From Epilithonimonas tenax DSM 16811 (GTDB lineage: Bacteria; Bacteroidota; Bacteroidia; Flavobacteriales; Weeksellaceae): 64,000 bases of DNA. Below, piece by piece: positions 49,600 through 57,800 of the stretch (positions are counted from its first letter, which is position 1; each line of letters opens with the position of its first letter). The notes beneath the pieces are model-generated. The model searched no databases, was not told the DNA's origin, and saw nothing but the letters and a program-made list of their open reading frames with translations. A program made the translations under genes and the position numbers. The DNA lies in the NCBI RefSeq assembly GCF_000428485.1, contig NZ_AUAA01000015.1:1-64000 (forward strand), given 5' to 3'.

Positions 49600-52080
49600 A
49601 TGAATAAGGAACAAAATAACAACGCTGCCGGGAGCAAAATCATCTCGAAACCAAGAATTATTTCTGGAATCACCTTCATCCTATTGTCCATTGTACTCTC
49701 GCTGTCTTTCGTATCATATCTCATGAATTGGAAAGCGGATCAAAGCCAAGCAGGAACTATGGCTGACAAAACTGTACAATCTTCCAATGTTTTTGGAAAG
49801 ATCGGCGACTGGCTGGGGAATCTTTTTATCTTCGAAAGTATTGGTGTTGCAGCGTTTGTGGTGGCCTTTTTGTTTTTGGTCTTTGGCACTTTGATTTTTA
49901 AGAAAACTTATTTCAAACCTTGGAAAACCATTTCGCACAGTTTATTTTTCATCTGTTGGACACCTATTTTCTTTGGGGCACTCACTGGTGGAGAAGGTGT
50001 TCTGGGTGGTGTTTACGGCTATCAGATTATGGATTATCTGAAATCTTACATCGGTTCTTTTGGACTTTGGATGGTACTTCTGGTCAGTTTTGCCCTGTAT
50101 TTTGTGTTGGAATTTAATTTAAGACCCAGTTCTATTAAAAATAAACTGAATGACATTAATGATCAGACATTCGGAAAACTGAAAGGTCTGATGCCGGATT
50201 CTGCAGAAGAATTCGAAGCGGATGAAGAACTGGAAAAAGAAATTGCGCCAGAAAAATTAGCCGTCAATGAAACGCCTGTAAAAATGGAAAATGATTTCAG
50301 TAACATCAAGGTGACTCAGGATATTGAGCCCATCAAAACGCCTAACAAAACCACTTTTGTAGAAGAAATCACAGTGACTCAGCCAGAACCCATCGTTTTA
50401 TCGAAGGAAACGCCGGTGCAAAAACCAATTGCGGAAAAGCCCGTCACAGAAACGCCACTTGCAAAACCTGCTGATGATATTACTTTAAATATTGAAGTCA
50501 AAAAAGAGGAAATCTACGTTCCGAATGCAGAGCAACAAAAATCAGACGAGCTTGTCAGCAAACACGGATTGTACGATCATAAATTAGATCTTGCCAAATT
50601 CCAAATGCCTTCTGTCGATCTTTTGAAAGATTATGGAAACGAAGAAATCACCATCAACCACGACGAACTCGAAGAAAATAAAAACCGAATTGTTGGCTTG
50701 CTAAAAACCTTCAACGTTGGGATTTCTGAAATCAAAGCAACGATAGGACCCACGGTGACACTTTACGAAATTGTACCGGAAGCGGGAATCCGGGTTTCTG
50801 CCATCAAAAAACTTCAAGATGATATTGCTTTAAACCTTTCCGCTTTAGGAATTCGTATCATCGCACCAATGCCGGGGAAAGGCACCATCGGAATTGAGGT
50901 TCCAAGAAAAAATCCGACCATGGTTTCTATGAAATCTGTGATTGCTTCACCGAAATTCCAGACAGCAGATATGGATCTGCCTATCGTTTTTGGAAAAACC
51001 ATTTCAAACGAAGTTTTTGTCGCCGATCTTGCAAAAATGCCCCACCTTTTGATGGCTGGTGCAACGGGACAGGGAAAATCTGTTGGAATCAATGCCATCC
51101 TGACTTCTCTTATATATAAGAAACACCCGAGCGAACTGAAGTTCGTCATGGTAGATCCTAAAAAAGTAGAATTGTCGTTATATTCAAAAATCGAAAGACA
51201 TTACTTGGCAAAACTGCCTGACACAGAAGATGCGATCATCACAGACAATGCAAAAGTAATTAATACTCTGAACTCGCTTTGTATCGAAATGGATCAGCGG
51301 TATGATCTTTTGAAAAATGCTTTTTGTAAAAACATCAAGGAGTACAACGCCAAATTCTCTCAAAGAAAACTGAATCCGGAAAACGGACACCGCTATTTGC
51401 CATACATTGTTTTGGTGGTGGATGAGTTTGCGGACCTTATCATGACCGCAGGAAAAGAAGTTGAACACCCCATTGCCCGTCTGGCTCAATTGGCGAGAGC
51501 CATTGGAATCCACTTGATCGTTGCGACACAAAGACCTTCTGTAAACGTCATTACTGGTATGATCAAAGCGAATTTCCCTGCAAGGATTGCTTTCCGAGTT
51601 ATTTCTGGCGTCGATTCCAAAACTATTTTGGATTCGCCTGGCGCAGAACAATTGGTTGGACGTGGTGATATGCTGTATTTCAACGGAAACGATTTGACAC
51701 GTTTGCAGTGTGCCTTTGTAGATACACCGGAAGTGGAGAGAATTGCAGAATTTGTAGGTGAGCAGAAAGGTTATCCGGACGCTTATCTTCTACCGGAATA
51801 CTCCAGCGACGAAGGCACTTCTACAGTTGGCGCTTTTGACCCAAACGAGAAAGATCAACTTTTTGAAGATGCAGCAAGAATCGTCATTTCGACACAACAA
51901 GGTTCAACATCAATGCTTCAAAGACAGCTTAAATTGGGATACAACAGAGCCGGCAGAATTATGGATCAGTTGGAAGCAGCTGGCGTAGTGGGCGGTTTCA
52001 ACGGAGCGAAAGCGAGAGAGGTGTTGATCTCTGATCTTCATTCTTTGGAAAGGTTGTTTGATGAGTTGAAAGGGAGATAA
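49600..52080 (+). CDS. ftsK: FtsK/SpoIIIE-family DNA translocase
   Basis: The ATG at 49600 (MNKEQNNNAAGSK) is preferred because an upstream TTG at 49576 lies inside the promoter box. The ~826-residue protein has four N-terminal membrane helices (about 20-180), a Pro/Thr/Glu-rich linker (about 190-330), the motor domain with Walker A AGATGQGKSVGINAI and Walker B VVDEFADLIMTAG, and a C-terminal gamma winged helix (MDQLEAAGVVGGFNGAKAREVLI) for directional DNA recognition. It moves the chromosome ends through the division septum. Terminator follows. Confidence 0.96.
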   Translation: MNKEQNNNAAGSKIISKPRIISGITFILLSIVLSLSFVSYLMNWKADQSQAGTMADKTVQSSNVFGKIGDWLGNLFIFESIGVAAFVVAFLFLVFGTLIFKKTYFKPWKTISHSLFFICWTPIFFGALTGGEGVLGGVYGYQIMDYLKSYIGSFGLWMVLLVSFALYFVLEFNLRPSSIKNKLNDINDQTFGKLKGLMPDSAEEFEADEELEKEIAPEKLAVNETPVKMENDFSNIKVTQDIEPIKTPNKTTFVEEITVTQPEPIVLSKETPVQKPIAEKPVTETPLAKPADDITLNIEVKKEEIYVPNAEQQKSDELVSKHGLYDHKLDLAKFQMPSVDLLKDYGNEEITINHDELEENKNRIVGLLKTFNVGISEIKATIGPTVTLYEIVPEAGIRVSAIKKLQDDIALNLSALGIRIIAPMPGKGTIGIEVPRKNPTMVSMKSVIASPKFQTADMDLPIVFGKTISNEVFVADLAKMPHLLMAGATGQGKSVGINAILTSLIYKKHPSELKFVMVDPKKVELSLYSKIERHYLAKLPDTEDAIITDNAKVINTLNSLCIEMDQRYDLLKNAFCKNIKEYNAKFSQRKLNPENGHRYLPYIVLVVDEFADLIMTAGKEVEHPIARLAQLARAIGIHLIVATQRPSVNVITGMIKANFPARIAFRVISGVDSKTILDSPGAEQLVGRGDMLYFNGNDLTRLQCAFVDTPEVERIAEFVGEQKGYPDAYLLPEYSSDEGTSTVGAFDPNEKDQLFEDAARIVISTQQGSTSMLQRQLKLGYNRAGRIMDQLEAAGVVGGFNGAKAREVLISDLHSLERLFDELKGR

Positions 52081-52100
52081 TCAAGATTAATTTAATATAT

Positions 52101-52127
52101 AAACGCTAAATATTTTTAGCGTTTTTT
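52101..52127 (+). terminator. intrinsic terminator of ftsK
   Basis: AAACGCTAAA and TTTAGCGTTT around a four-base loop, followed by T residues. Confidence 0.9.
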
Positions 52128-52237
52128 CTTTTGATTCATTACAATTTCAGACATTTATAATTAAGTAAAACCTTATTCAGAGACATCAGATGACATTCAG
52201 AATTAAAAATAAAAATATTAAAAAACGATACAATTAC

Positions 52238-52684
52238 ATGTCCACACACGAACTACTCTACAAAGCCATAAAAATCGCGACCAAAGCACACAAAAAACAA
52301 ACCGACAAATACGATGCACCATATTTGGGTCACGTTTTCCGGGTGATGAATGCCGGAAAAACCATCGATGAAAAAATCGTCGGCGTTCTGCACGATGTGG
52401 TAGAAGACAATCCTGAATTCCCATTAGAATTTCTCCGTGAAAAAGGTTTCCCGGAACACATTCTGGAAGCGGTAGAATGTCTCACAAAACGTGAAGAAGA
52501 ACACATTGATTATGATGCTTTCGTTGCCAGAATCGAGAAAAGTCCATTGGCAGTTGCTGTAAAACTGAATGACCTTCGCGACAATATGGATCTCACGAGA
52601 TGTACAACATTACTGGAAGAAAAAGATCTGAAACGCTTCAACAAATATCTGAAAGCCTATCTGTATCTGATAGAGAAATATTAA
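52238..52684 (+). CDS. HD-domain hydrolase (SpoT/MESH1-like)
   Basis: The ATG at 52238 gives MSTHELLYKAIKIATKAHKK; the ATG at 52190 would add 16 residues. The ~148-residue single-domain HD hydrolase has the metal-site motifs seen in SpoT and MESH1: KQTDKYDAPYLGHVFRVM with the first His, VGVLHDVVEDNPEF with HD and ED, and AVAVKLNDLRDNMD with the late Asp. It may hydrolyse (p)ppGpp or a related nucleotide, but other small HD proteins act on different substrates. No synthetase domain is present. Confidence 0.85.
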   Translation: MSTHELLYKAIKIATKAHKKQTDKYDAPYLGHVFRVMNAGKTIDEKIVGVLHDVVEDNPEFPLEFLREKGFPEHILEAVECLTKREEEHIDYDAFVARIEKSPLAVAVKLNDLRDNMDLTRCTTLLEEKDLKRFNKYLKAYLYLIEKY

Positions 52685-52732
52685 AATCATTAAACCACAT
52701 AGGCACATAGATTCTCTTGCAGCTATCATAAA

Positions 52733-52771
52733 AAGGTCAAATAAAATATTTTCCATTTGACCTTCTTTTTT
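52733..52771. terminator. intrinsic terminator between convergent genes
   Basis: AAGGTCAAAT and ATTTGACCTT pair across a 12-base loop and are followed by a T run on the plus strand. It lies between the HD hydrolase and DUF2490 genes. Confidence 0.8.
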
Positions 52772-52797
52772 TAAACTGTGTTCCTATTTGGTAAAAA

Positions 52798-53505
52798 TCA
52801 ATCCACCATCGGAATTACAATATCTTTCTCGTCATCGGTTCCATCAATCGTGAAGTTGAGCGCAAAATAAAGAAAATGAAAATTATCATTCCCCTTCAAC
52901 GCAAATTCCCGCTGAAACATATAGCCTGAAGTCACAGATAAGTTGTTATTGAACTGGTAACCAAAACCGGCAAAAGTCCTATTACGCTTCAAAATCGGGT
53001 CCTTTGATCCAAAGAACAATTCTTCAAAAGCATTCACAAAAAGCGTTTTTTCCTGCACTTTATCTTTATTAATCGGTAAGGTGGCGCTAAGTCTGTATCG
53101 GAAACGGTTGGCCTCGGTACGTTCGCCCGTTTCGTTGGCATAGAAAAACCGATGTTCTGCCCTACCCCTGTGATCCAGCTTCAGCCTCCCGAACCGCTGC
53201 GTAAAAGAATATTGCAGCCATATCCGGAATTCTTCCTGCGTGATTTTCATTTTCTCATAAGTCCCATAGCGGCCTACACCTAAAAAAATCTGATTGTTTT
53301 TTGTGATATTGTAACCCACACCACCTTTGGTCTCATAATAGTCAATCACCGTGTAATCCCTTCTCGCTCTGGTCTGCAACTCTGTGTAAACCATCCATTT
53401 CGGATCTATTTTATACGTAAAAGATATCATATTGAACCCCGAAAGATGATCTTGTCCAAAGGCAAAACTGCCTATAAAAACTAATAAAAATGCAAAATTT
53501 TTCAC
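52798..53505 (-). CDS. DUF2490 outer-membrane protein
   Basis: The 235-residue protein has a signal peptide (MKNFAFLLVFIGSFAFGQ) and repeated amphipathic strands typical of DUF2490 beta-barrels: WMVYTELQTRARRDY, GVGYNITKNNQIFLGVGRY, EFRIWLQYSFTQRFGRLKLDHRGRAEHRFF, FAGFGYQFNNNLSVTSGYMFQREF. Predicted to sit in the outer membrane. Function unknown. It converges on the HD hydrolase. Confidence 0.88.
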   Translation of the reverse strand: MKNFAFLLVFIGSFAFGQDHLSGFNMISFTYKIDPKWMVYTELQTRARRDYTVIDYYETKGGVGYNITKNNQIFLGVGRYGTYEKMKITQEEFRIWLQYSFTQRFGRLKLDHRGRAEHRFFYANETGERTEANRFRYRLSATLPINKDKVQEKTLFVNAFEELFFGSKDPILKRNRTFAGFGYQFNNNLSVTSGYMFQREFALKGNDNFHFLYFALNFTIDGTDDEKDIVIPMVD

Positions 53506-53546
53506 GGCACAAATATAATCAAATCACAGATTAATTCGGATGCTTT

Positions 53547-53723
53547 TTTGGGCGTAACCCTTTGTTTTTGCTAACACCTTTAGATTTTTAAATAGCATTT
53601 CCAGATCAGCAAAAACAAATGGTCGGGCTGTTCGTTCCTATCTTTTTGTCTACAGTGCTTTGTAACAGAATCGACTATATGTCCAAGACAAAAAGGATAA
53701 CCACTTCCATCCCTTACGCAATT
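53547..53723. repeat. structured dispersed element with two hairpins
   Basis: Outer arms GCGTAA (53552) and TTACGC (53714) enclose two long-loop hairpins: TTTGTTTTTGCT (53561) with AGCAAAAACAAA (53608), and CTTTTTGTCT (53642) with AGACAAAAAG (53686), both perfect, with loops of 35 and 34 bases. Joining blocks GGTCGGGCTGTTCGTTCCTA and CCACTTCCATCCCTTACGCA resemble, from memory, widely repeated sequences of Flavobacteriia. It lies in the 280-base gap between DUF2490 and pdh genes and contains no ORF worth calling. Confidence 0.7.
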
Positions 53724-53732
53724 TGGTCAACA

Positions 53733-53763
53733 AAAAAACCTTTCAACAGAATTGAAAGGTTTT
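53733..53763 (-). terminator. intrinsic terminator of the pyruvate dehydrogenase operon
   Basis: AAAACCTTTCAA and TTGAAAGGTTTT form a perfect 12-bp stem just past the E2 stop at 53786, with a short T run on the minus strand. Confidence 0.85.
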
Positions 53764-53785
53764 ATAAAATATTTCGAACAAGTTT

Positions 53786-55417
53786 TTATCCCAGTAAAAG
53801 CGTCAATGGACTTTCCAGGTAAGTTCTCAACGTTTGCAAGAACTGTGCACCAGTTGCGCCATCAATGACTCTGTGGTCACAAGCCAATGATAATTTCATG
53901 GTATTTCCTACGACGATCTGTCCGTTTTTCACGATCGGTTTCTCAACGATTGCGCCTACAGATAAAATTGCAGAATTAGGTTGATTGATGATCGACGTAA
54001 ACGTCTCGATCCCAAACATTCCAAGATTAGAAACAGAGAAAGTAGAACCTTCCATTTCGTTAGCTTTCAGCGCTTTTGTTTTCGCTCTTCCTGCCATATC
54101 TTTTACAGAGGCTGAGATGTCGTTATAACTCATAAAGTCTGTATTCTTCAGTACCGGAACGACTAATCCATCCGGAACAGCTACTGCTACCCCAACGTTG
54201 ATATTCCCGTGGTGGATGATCTTGTCACCTGCCCAGGAAGAATTCACCTGTGGATGTTTTCTCAGCGCTACTGCAACCGCTTTGATCACCATATCGTTGA
54301 AAGACACTTTGGTATCTGGCACAGCATTCATTTCCTTTCTCGCTTCGATGGCCTTATCCATGTTGATCTTAACAGTCAGATAATAGTGTGGCGCAGTGAA
54401 TTTACTTTCACCCAATCTCTTCGCGATGATGTTTCTCATTTGAGAATTAACCGTTTCAGAATCTTCACCCGGCGTAAATGCTACACTTGGCTGAGCAGAA
54501 ACCGCTTTCGGAGCTGAAGCTGCTGCTGCTGCTGCTGGCTGTGCAGACGGCTGATAATTTTCAACATCCTTTTTCACAATTCTTCCGTTTTCACCAGAAC
54601 CTTTGATGGCGGAAAAATCTACACCTTTATCTTCAGCAATTTTTTTTGCTAAAGGAGAAATCGCGATTCTTTCACCTACAGAAGATGCAGCCACTGGTGC
54701 TTCTTCCTTTTTCTCTTCAGATTTGGTTCCGGTTGTAGCTTCTACTTTCGGAGCAGCCGCTTTTTTGCCGCCACCGGAAACAATGCTGGAAACATCTGTT
54801 CCTGCAGGGCCAATGATTGCCAATATTTTATCAACTTCCGCAGCATTACCTTCGGCAACACCTTGGTATAATAAAGTTCCGTTCACTTCAGATTCGAAGT
54901 CCTGAACAGCTTTGTCAGTTTCAATTTCAGCAAGGATATCACCTTCTTTTACAGTATCACCCACGTTCTTTTGCCATTTGGCAACTTTACCTTCGGTCAT
55001 TGTATCAGAAAGACGAGGCATTGTGATCACCTCTACACCTTCTGGGATATCAGAAGATGAACCTTCGTCAGCAGTTTCTACAGCTGTAGATTCGCCTTGC
55101 GTTTTGGATTCTTCTTCAGATTTGGTTTCAGAAGTTTCAGTTTTTGCACCGCCACCAGTCAAAGACGAAATATCTTCTCCCGCTTCGCCGATAATTGCCA
55201 AAATAGAATCTACCGGTGCAGCTGCGCCTTCTTCTACACCTACGAATAGAACTGTTCCGTTGATTTCAGATTCGAAATCCTGAACTGCTTTATCTGTTTC
55301 GATTTCTGCAAGAATATCACCTTCCTTCACAGTGTCACCAACTTTTTTGTGCCATTTTGAAACTTTGCCCTCCGTCATCGTATCCGACAAACGGGGCATC
55401 GTAATTACTTCTGCCAT
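53786..55417 (-). CDS. pyruvate dehydrogenase E2, dihydrolipoamide acetyltransferase
   Basis: The 543-residue E2 has two N-terminal lipoyl domains (about 1-80 and 130-210), each with the lipoyl lysine in EIETDKAVQDFESE, joined by Ala/Glu/Thr-rich linkers. A peripheral subunit-binding domain follows (AISPLAKKIAEDKGVDFSAIKGSG, about 253-290), then the catalytic domain with the active-site DHRVIDGATGAQF (about 515). The core transfers the acetyl group to CoA. It lies 15 bases after the E1-alpha gene, so the two are cotranscribed; E1-beta and E3 are elsewhere. Confidence 0.96.
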   Translation of the reverse strand: MAEVITMPRLSDTMTEGKVSKWHKKVGDTVKEGDILAEIETDKAVQDFESEINGTVLFVGVEEGAAAPVDSILAIIGEAGEDISSLTGGGAKTETSETKSEEESKTQGESTAVETADEGSSSDIPEGVEVITMPRLSDTMTEGKVAKWQKNVGDTVKEGDILAEIETDKAVQDFESEVNGTLLYQGVAEGNAAEVDKILAIIGPAGTDVSSIVSGGGKKAAAPKVEATTGTKSEEKKEEAPVAASSVGERIAISPLAKKIAEDKGVDFSAIKGSGENGRIVKKDVENYQPSAQPAAAAAASAPKAVSAQPSVAFTPGEDSETVNSQMRNIIAKRLGESKFTAPHYYLTVKINMDKAIEARKEMNAVPDTKVSFNDMVIKAVAVALRKHPQVNSSWAGDKIIHHGNINVGVAVAVPDGLVVPVLKNTDFMSYNDISASVKDMAGRAKTKALKANEMEGSTFSVSNLGMFGIETFTSIINQPNSAILSVGAIVEKPIVKNGQIVVGNTMKLSLACDHRVIDGATGAQFLQTLRTYLESPLTLLLG

Positions 55418-55432
55418 AATTTTTTTATAAAA

Positions 55433-56437
55433 TTAATTATTTTCTAATTTGTTGATGAACGGATAATCCGGCGTGGAATAGACATAATCGTAAAGTTTAG
55501 AAGCATCCGGATACGGAGATTCCTCCATAAACGCAACGCATTCTTCTACGAAATCTCTTGATTTTTCTTCCAAAGCATCCAATTCTTCTTGAGTTGCCCA
55601 ATTGTTTTCAAAAATTCTGTGTTTCACAATCTCGATTGGATCTTCCAATTTATATTGCGCCACTTCATCTTTGGATCTATAAGGTTCTGCATCTGACATA
55701 GAGTGACCTCTGTAACGGTATGTTCTAGCCTCTATGAAAGTAGGTCCGTCTCCTCTTCTTGCTCTTTCGATAGCTTCATAAGCAGCTTCAGCCACTTTTT
55801 CAGGATCCATCGCATCTACAGGAAGACAAGGCATCTCATAACCTAATCCTAATTTATAAATATCTTCGTGATTGGCAGTTCTTTTTACAGAAGTTCCCAT
55901 TGCGTAACCGTTGTTCTCACACACGAATACCACAGGAAGTTTCCAGTTCATTGCCATATTGAAAGTCTCGTGTAATGCACCCTGACGTACCGCACCATCA
56001 CCCATGAAACAGATGTTAACGGCTTTTCTATCAAAATATTTGTCTCCAAAAGCGATACCAGCACCCAAAGGAATCTGACCTCCAACGATACCGTGTCCAC
56101 CATAAAAACGGTGTTCTTTGCTGAAAATATGCATAGAACCTCCCATTCCCTGAGATGTTCCTGTAGCTTTTCCGCAAAGTTCTGCCATAATTCTTTTTGG
56201 ATCTACGCCCATCGCCATAGGATGGATGTGACATCTGTATGCCGTGATCATACTGTCTTTGGAAAGATCCATCGCGTGGGTAAATCCAGCGGGAATCGCC
56301 TCCTGACCGTTATAAAGATGTAAAAAACCTCTGATTTTTTGTTTTAGATAAAGAGAGCGGCATTTGTCTTCAAACCTTCTCCACATCGTCATTTCTTCAT
56401 ACCATTTAAGGTAGACTTCTTTAGAAAATTCTTTCAT
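55433..56437 (-). CDS. pdhA: pyruvate dehydrogenase E1 component, alpha subunit
   Basis: The 334-residue thiamine diphosphate enzyme decarboxylates pyruvate and reductively acetylates lipoyl-E2. The GDG motif for Mg-ThDP is CFMGDGAVRQGALHETFNMAMNWKLPVVFVCENN (about 147-180), and the conserved phosphorylation-loop-like block is YRYRGHSMSDAEPYRSKDEV (about 243-262). First gene of a two-gene operon with E2, with a promoter box 20 bases upstream. The pdhB partner is not in the window. Confidence 0.97.
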   Translation of the reverse strand: MKEFSKEVYLKWYEEMTMWRRFEDKCRSLYLKQKIRGFLHLYNGQEAIPAGFTHAMDLSKDSMITAYRCHIHPMAMGVDPKRIMAELCGKATGTSQGMGGSMHIFSKEHRFYGGHGIVGGQIPLGAGIAFGDKYFDRKAVNICFMGDGAVRQGALHETFNMAMNWKLPVVFVCENNGYAMGTSVKRTANHEDIYKLGLGYEMPCLPVDAMDPEKVAEAAYEAIERARRGDGPTFIEARTYRYRGHSMSDAEPYRSKDEVAQYKLEDPIEIVKHRIFENNWATQEELDALEEKSRDFVEECVAFMEESPYPDASKLYDYVYSTPDYPFINKLENN

Positions 56438-56457
56438 TGTAATTTCGAAATATGTAG

Positions 56458-56465
56458 CAAAAATA
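56458..56465 (-). promoter_or_regulatory. -7 promoter box for pdhA-E2
   Basis: Minus-strand TATTTTTG matches TAnnTTTG, ending 20 bases before the ATG. Confidence 0.5.
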
Positions 56466-56643
56466 AGAAAAAAAATCTTTCTTTATTGTATGCATATTAT
56501 CATATTTTTTCAAGTTATGAAATCACCACCTTAATTTAATATAAAAACTTGCGCAATCGATTGCATTAGGATTGGATTTAATTCAGATAGAGAAATTTGG
56601 AGAAAATGATAAATGTTGTATATTGAGGTCGAAATTTTTCTGA

Positions 56644-57243
56644 ATGGAAATCAAAAACCCGCTTATTCTCACCTTATCGAAACTCATTTCGAACTTCTTC
56701 AACCCGTTGGTTTCTTTGGTAATGTACTTTTTTTATTACAGCTACCAGAATTATACTTGGGAAGAAGCGTCGAAAAAGTTTTTACCAATCCTGTTGTTAC
56801 TGATTATTCCTGTAGCACTTTGGATTTACAGAAATGTAAAGAATGGAAATTACTCCAATATGGATGTCTCAAACCGCAAGCAGCGACATTCACTTTACAT
56901 CTTCATCATTATGGCAACCGTCATTTTTTTAGCCGTCGATTTTTATTTACACCAAGAAATGGACTGGGCAATATTTATGCTCTGCATCTTACTGATTTTG
57001 ATGCAGATCAGTAATTTCTTCATCAAAAGTTCAATGCACACAGGCCTTAACATTTATGTCGCAGCTTTGTTTTTCACCATAGAACCTGCGATTGGTATTT
57101 TCTGGTTTGGGTTATCATTAATCATCGGACTTACCAGAGTGATCCTGAAAAGACATACACCCAAAGAAGTCTTGTCTGGTGCAGCGATCGCCATTTTTGT
57201 ATCTTTAATCTATCTCATAATGGTAAAAGCCATTATCTTCTAA
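56644..57243 (+). CDS. PAP2-like membrane phosphatase
   Basis: The 199-residue protein has about six helices. Conserved PAP2-type elements appear near the C-terminus: KSSMHTGLNIY and RVILKRHTPKEVLSGAAI, the Ser-x-His and Arg-x(4,5)-His core motifs with a downstream Lys-Glu. The N-terminal KxxxxxxRP motif was not clear, so it may be a divergent member. It would act on lipid phosphates such as undecaprenyl pyrophosphate or phosphatidate at the membrane. It precedes a BlaI-family regulator by 13 bases. Confidence 0.75.
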   Translation: MEIKNPLILTLSKLISNFFNPLVSLVMYFFYYSYQNYTWEEASKKFLPILLLLIIPVALWIYRNVKNGNYSNMDVSNRKQRHSLYIFIIMATVIFLAVDFYLHQEMDWAIFMLCILLILMQISNFFIKSSMHTGLNIYVAALFFTIEPAIGIFWFGLSLIIGLTRVILKRHTPKEVLSGAAIAIFVSLIYLIMVKAIIF

Positions 57244-57256
57244 ACTATTTATCTTT

Positions 57257-57745
57257 ATGATGTTACAAACTTTAACACCTTCTGAGGAAGACATAATGCA
57301 ACTGATCTGGAACAAGGGAAAAATCTATTTCCGTGAACTGATGGATGTTTTTCCTGAACCGAAGCCACATCAAAACACCGTTTCAACCTTTCTGAAAATC
57401 TTGGTTGACAAACATTATCTCATTACAGAAAAACAAGGAAGGATCAACCTCTACGCGCCAGCTATCGGTTTCGAAGAGTATAAAAAATATGTACTGAAGC
57501 GATTTCTGGAAAATTATTTTGATCATTCAGGAAGTGAACTGTTGAAAGTTTTGGTTGAAGAAAAATATCTAGCACCCAAAGATTTTGAACAGTTTACAGA
57601 AACAAAGAGCAAAAAAAATTCTGTAAAAGTGAACAACGAAGAAGACAATCACATTCAGGAATTTATCAAAGAAATCACCAGCGATAAAAAGTCTAAAAAG
57701 AAAGATAAAAACGATAAGAAGAAAGCTAAGAAGAAGAACAAATAG
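57257..57745 (+). CDS. BlaI/MecI/CopY-family transcriptional regulator
   Basis: The 162-residue regulator has the winged helix of the BlaI family (TPSEEDIMQLIWNKGKIYFRELMDVF, HQNTVSTFLKILVDKHYLITEKQGRINLYAPAI) followed by a dimerisation region and a very basic tail (KKSKKKDKNDKKKAKKKNK). The tail is unusual and could bind nucleic acid nonspecifically. The usual partner BlaR1, a sensor-transducer protease, is not adjacent; it lies between a PAP2-like gene and a DUF4153 membrane protein, suggesting envelope stress rather than beta-lactam sensing. Confidence 0.88.
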   Translation: MMLQTLTPSEEDIMQLIWNKGKIYFRELMDVFPEPKPHQNTVSTFLKILVDKHYLITEKQGRINLYAPAIGFEEYKKYVLKRFLENYFDHSGSELLKVLVEEKYLAPKDFEQFTETKSKKNSVKVNNEEDNHIQEFIKEITSDKKSKKKDKNDKKKAKKKNK

Positions 57746-57800
57746 GAAGTTAGAAATTCAGAACCTAGAAACAAAAGTTAACTCTCAAAACACAAATAAG

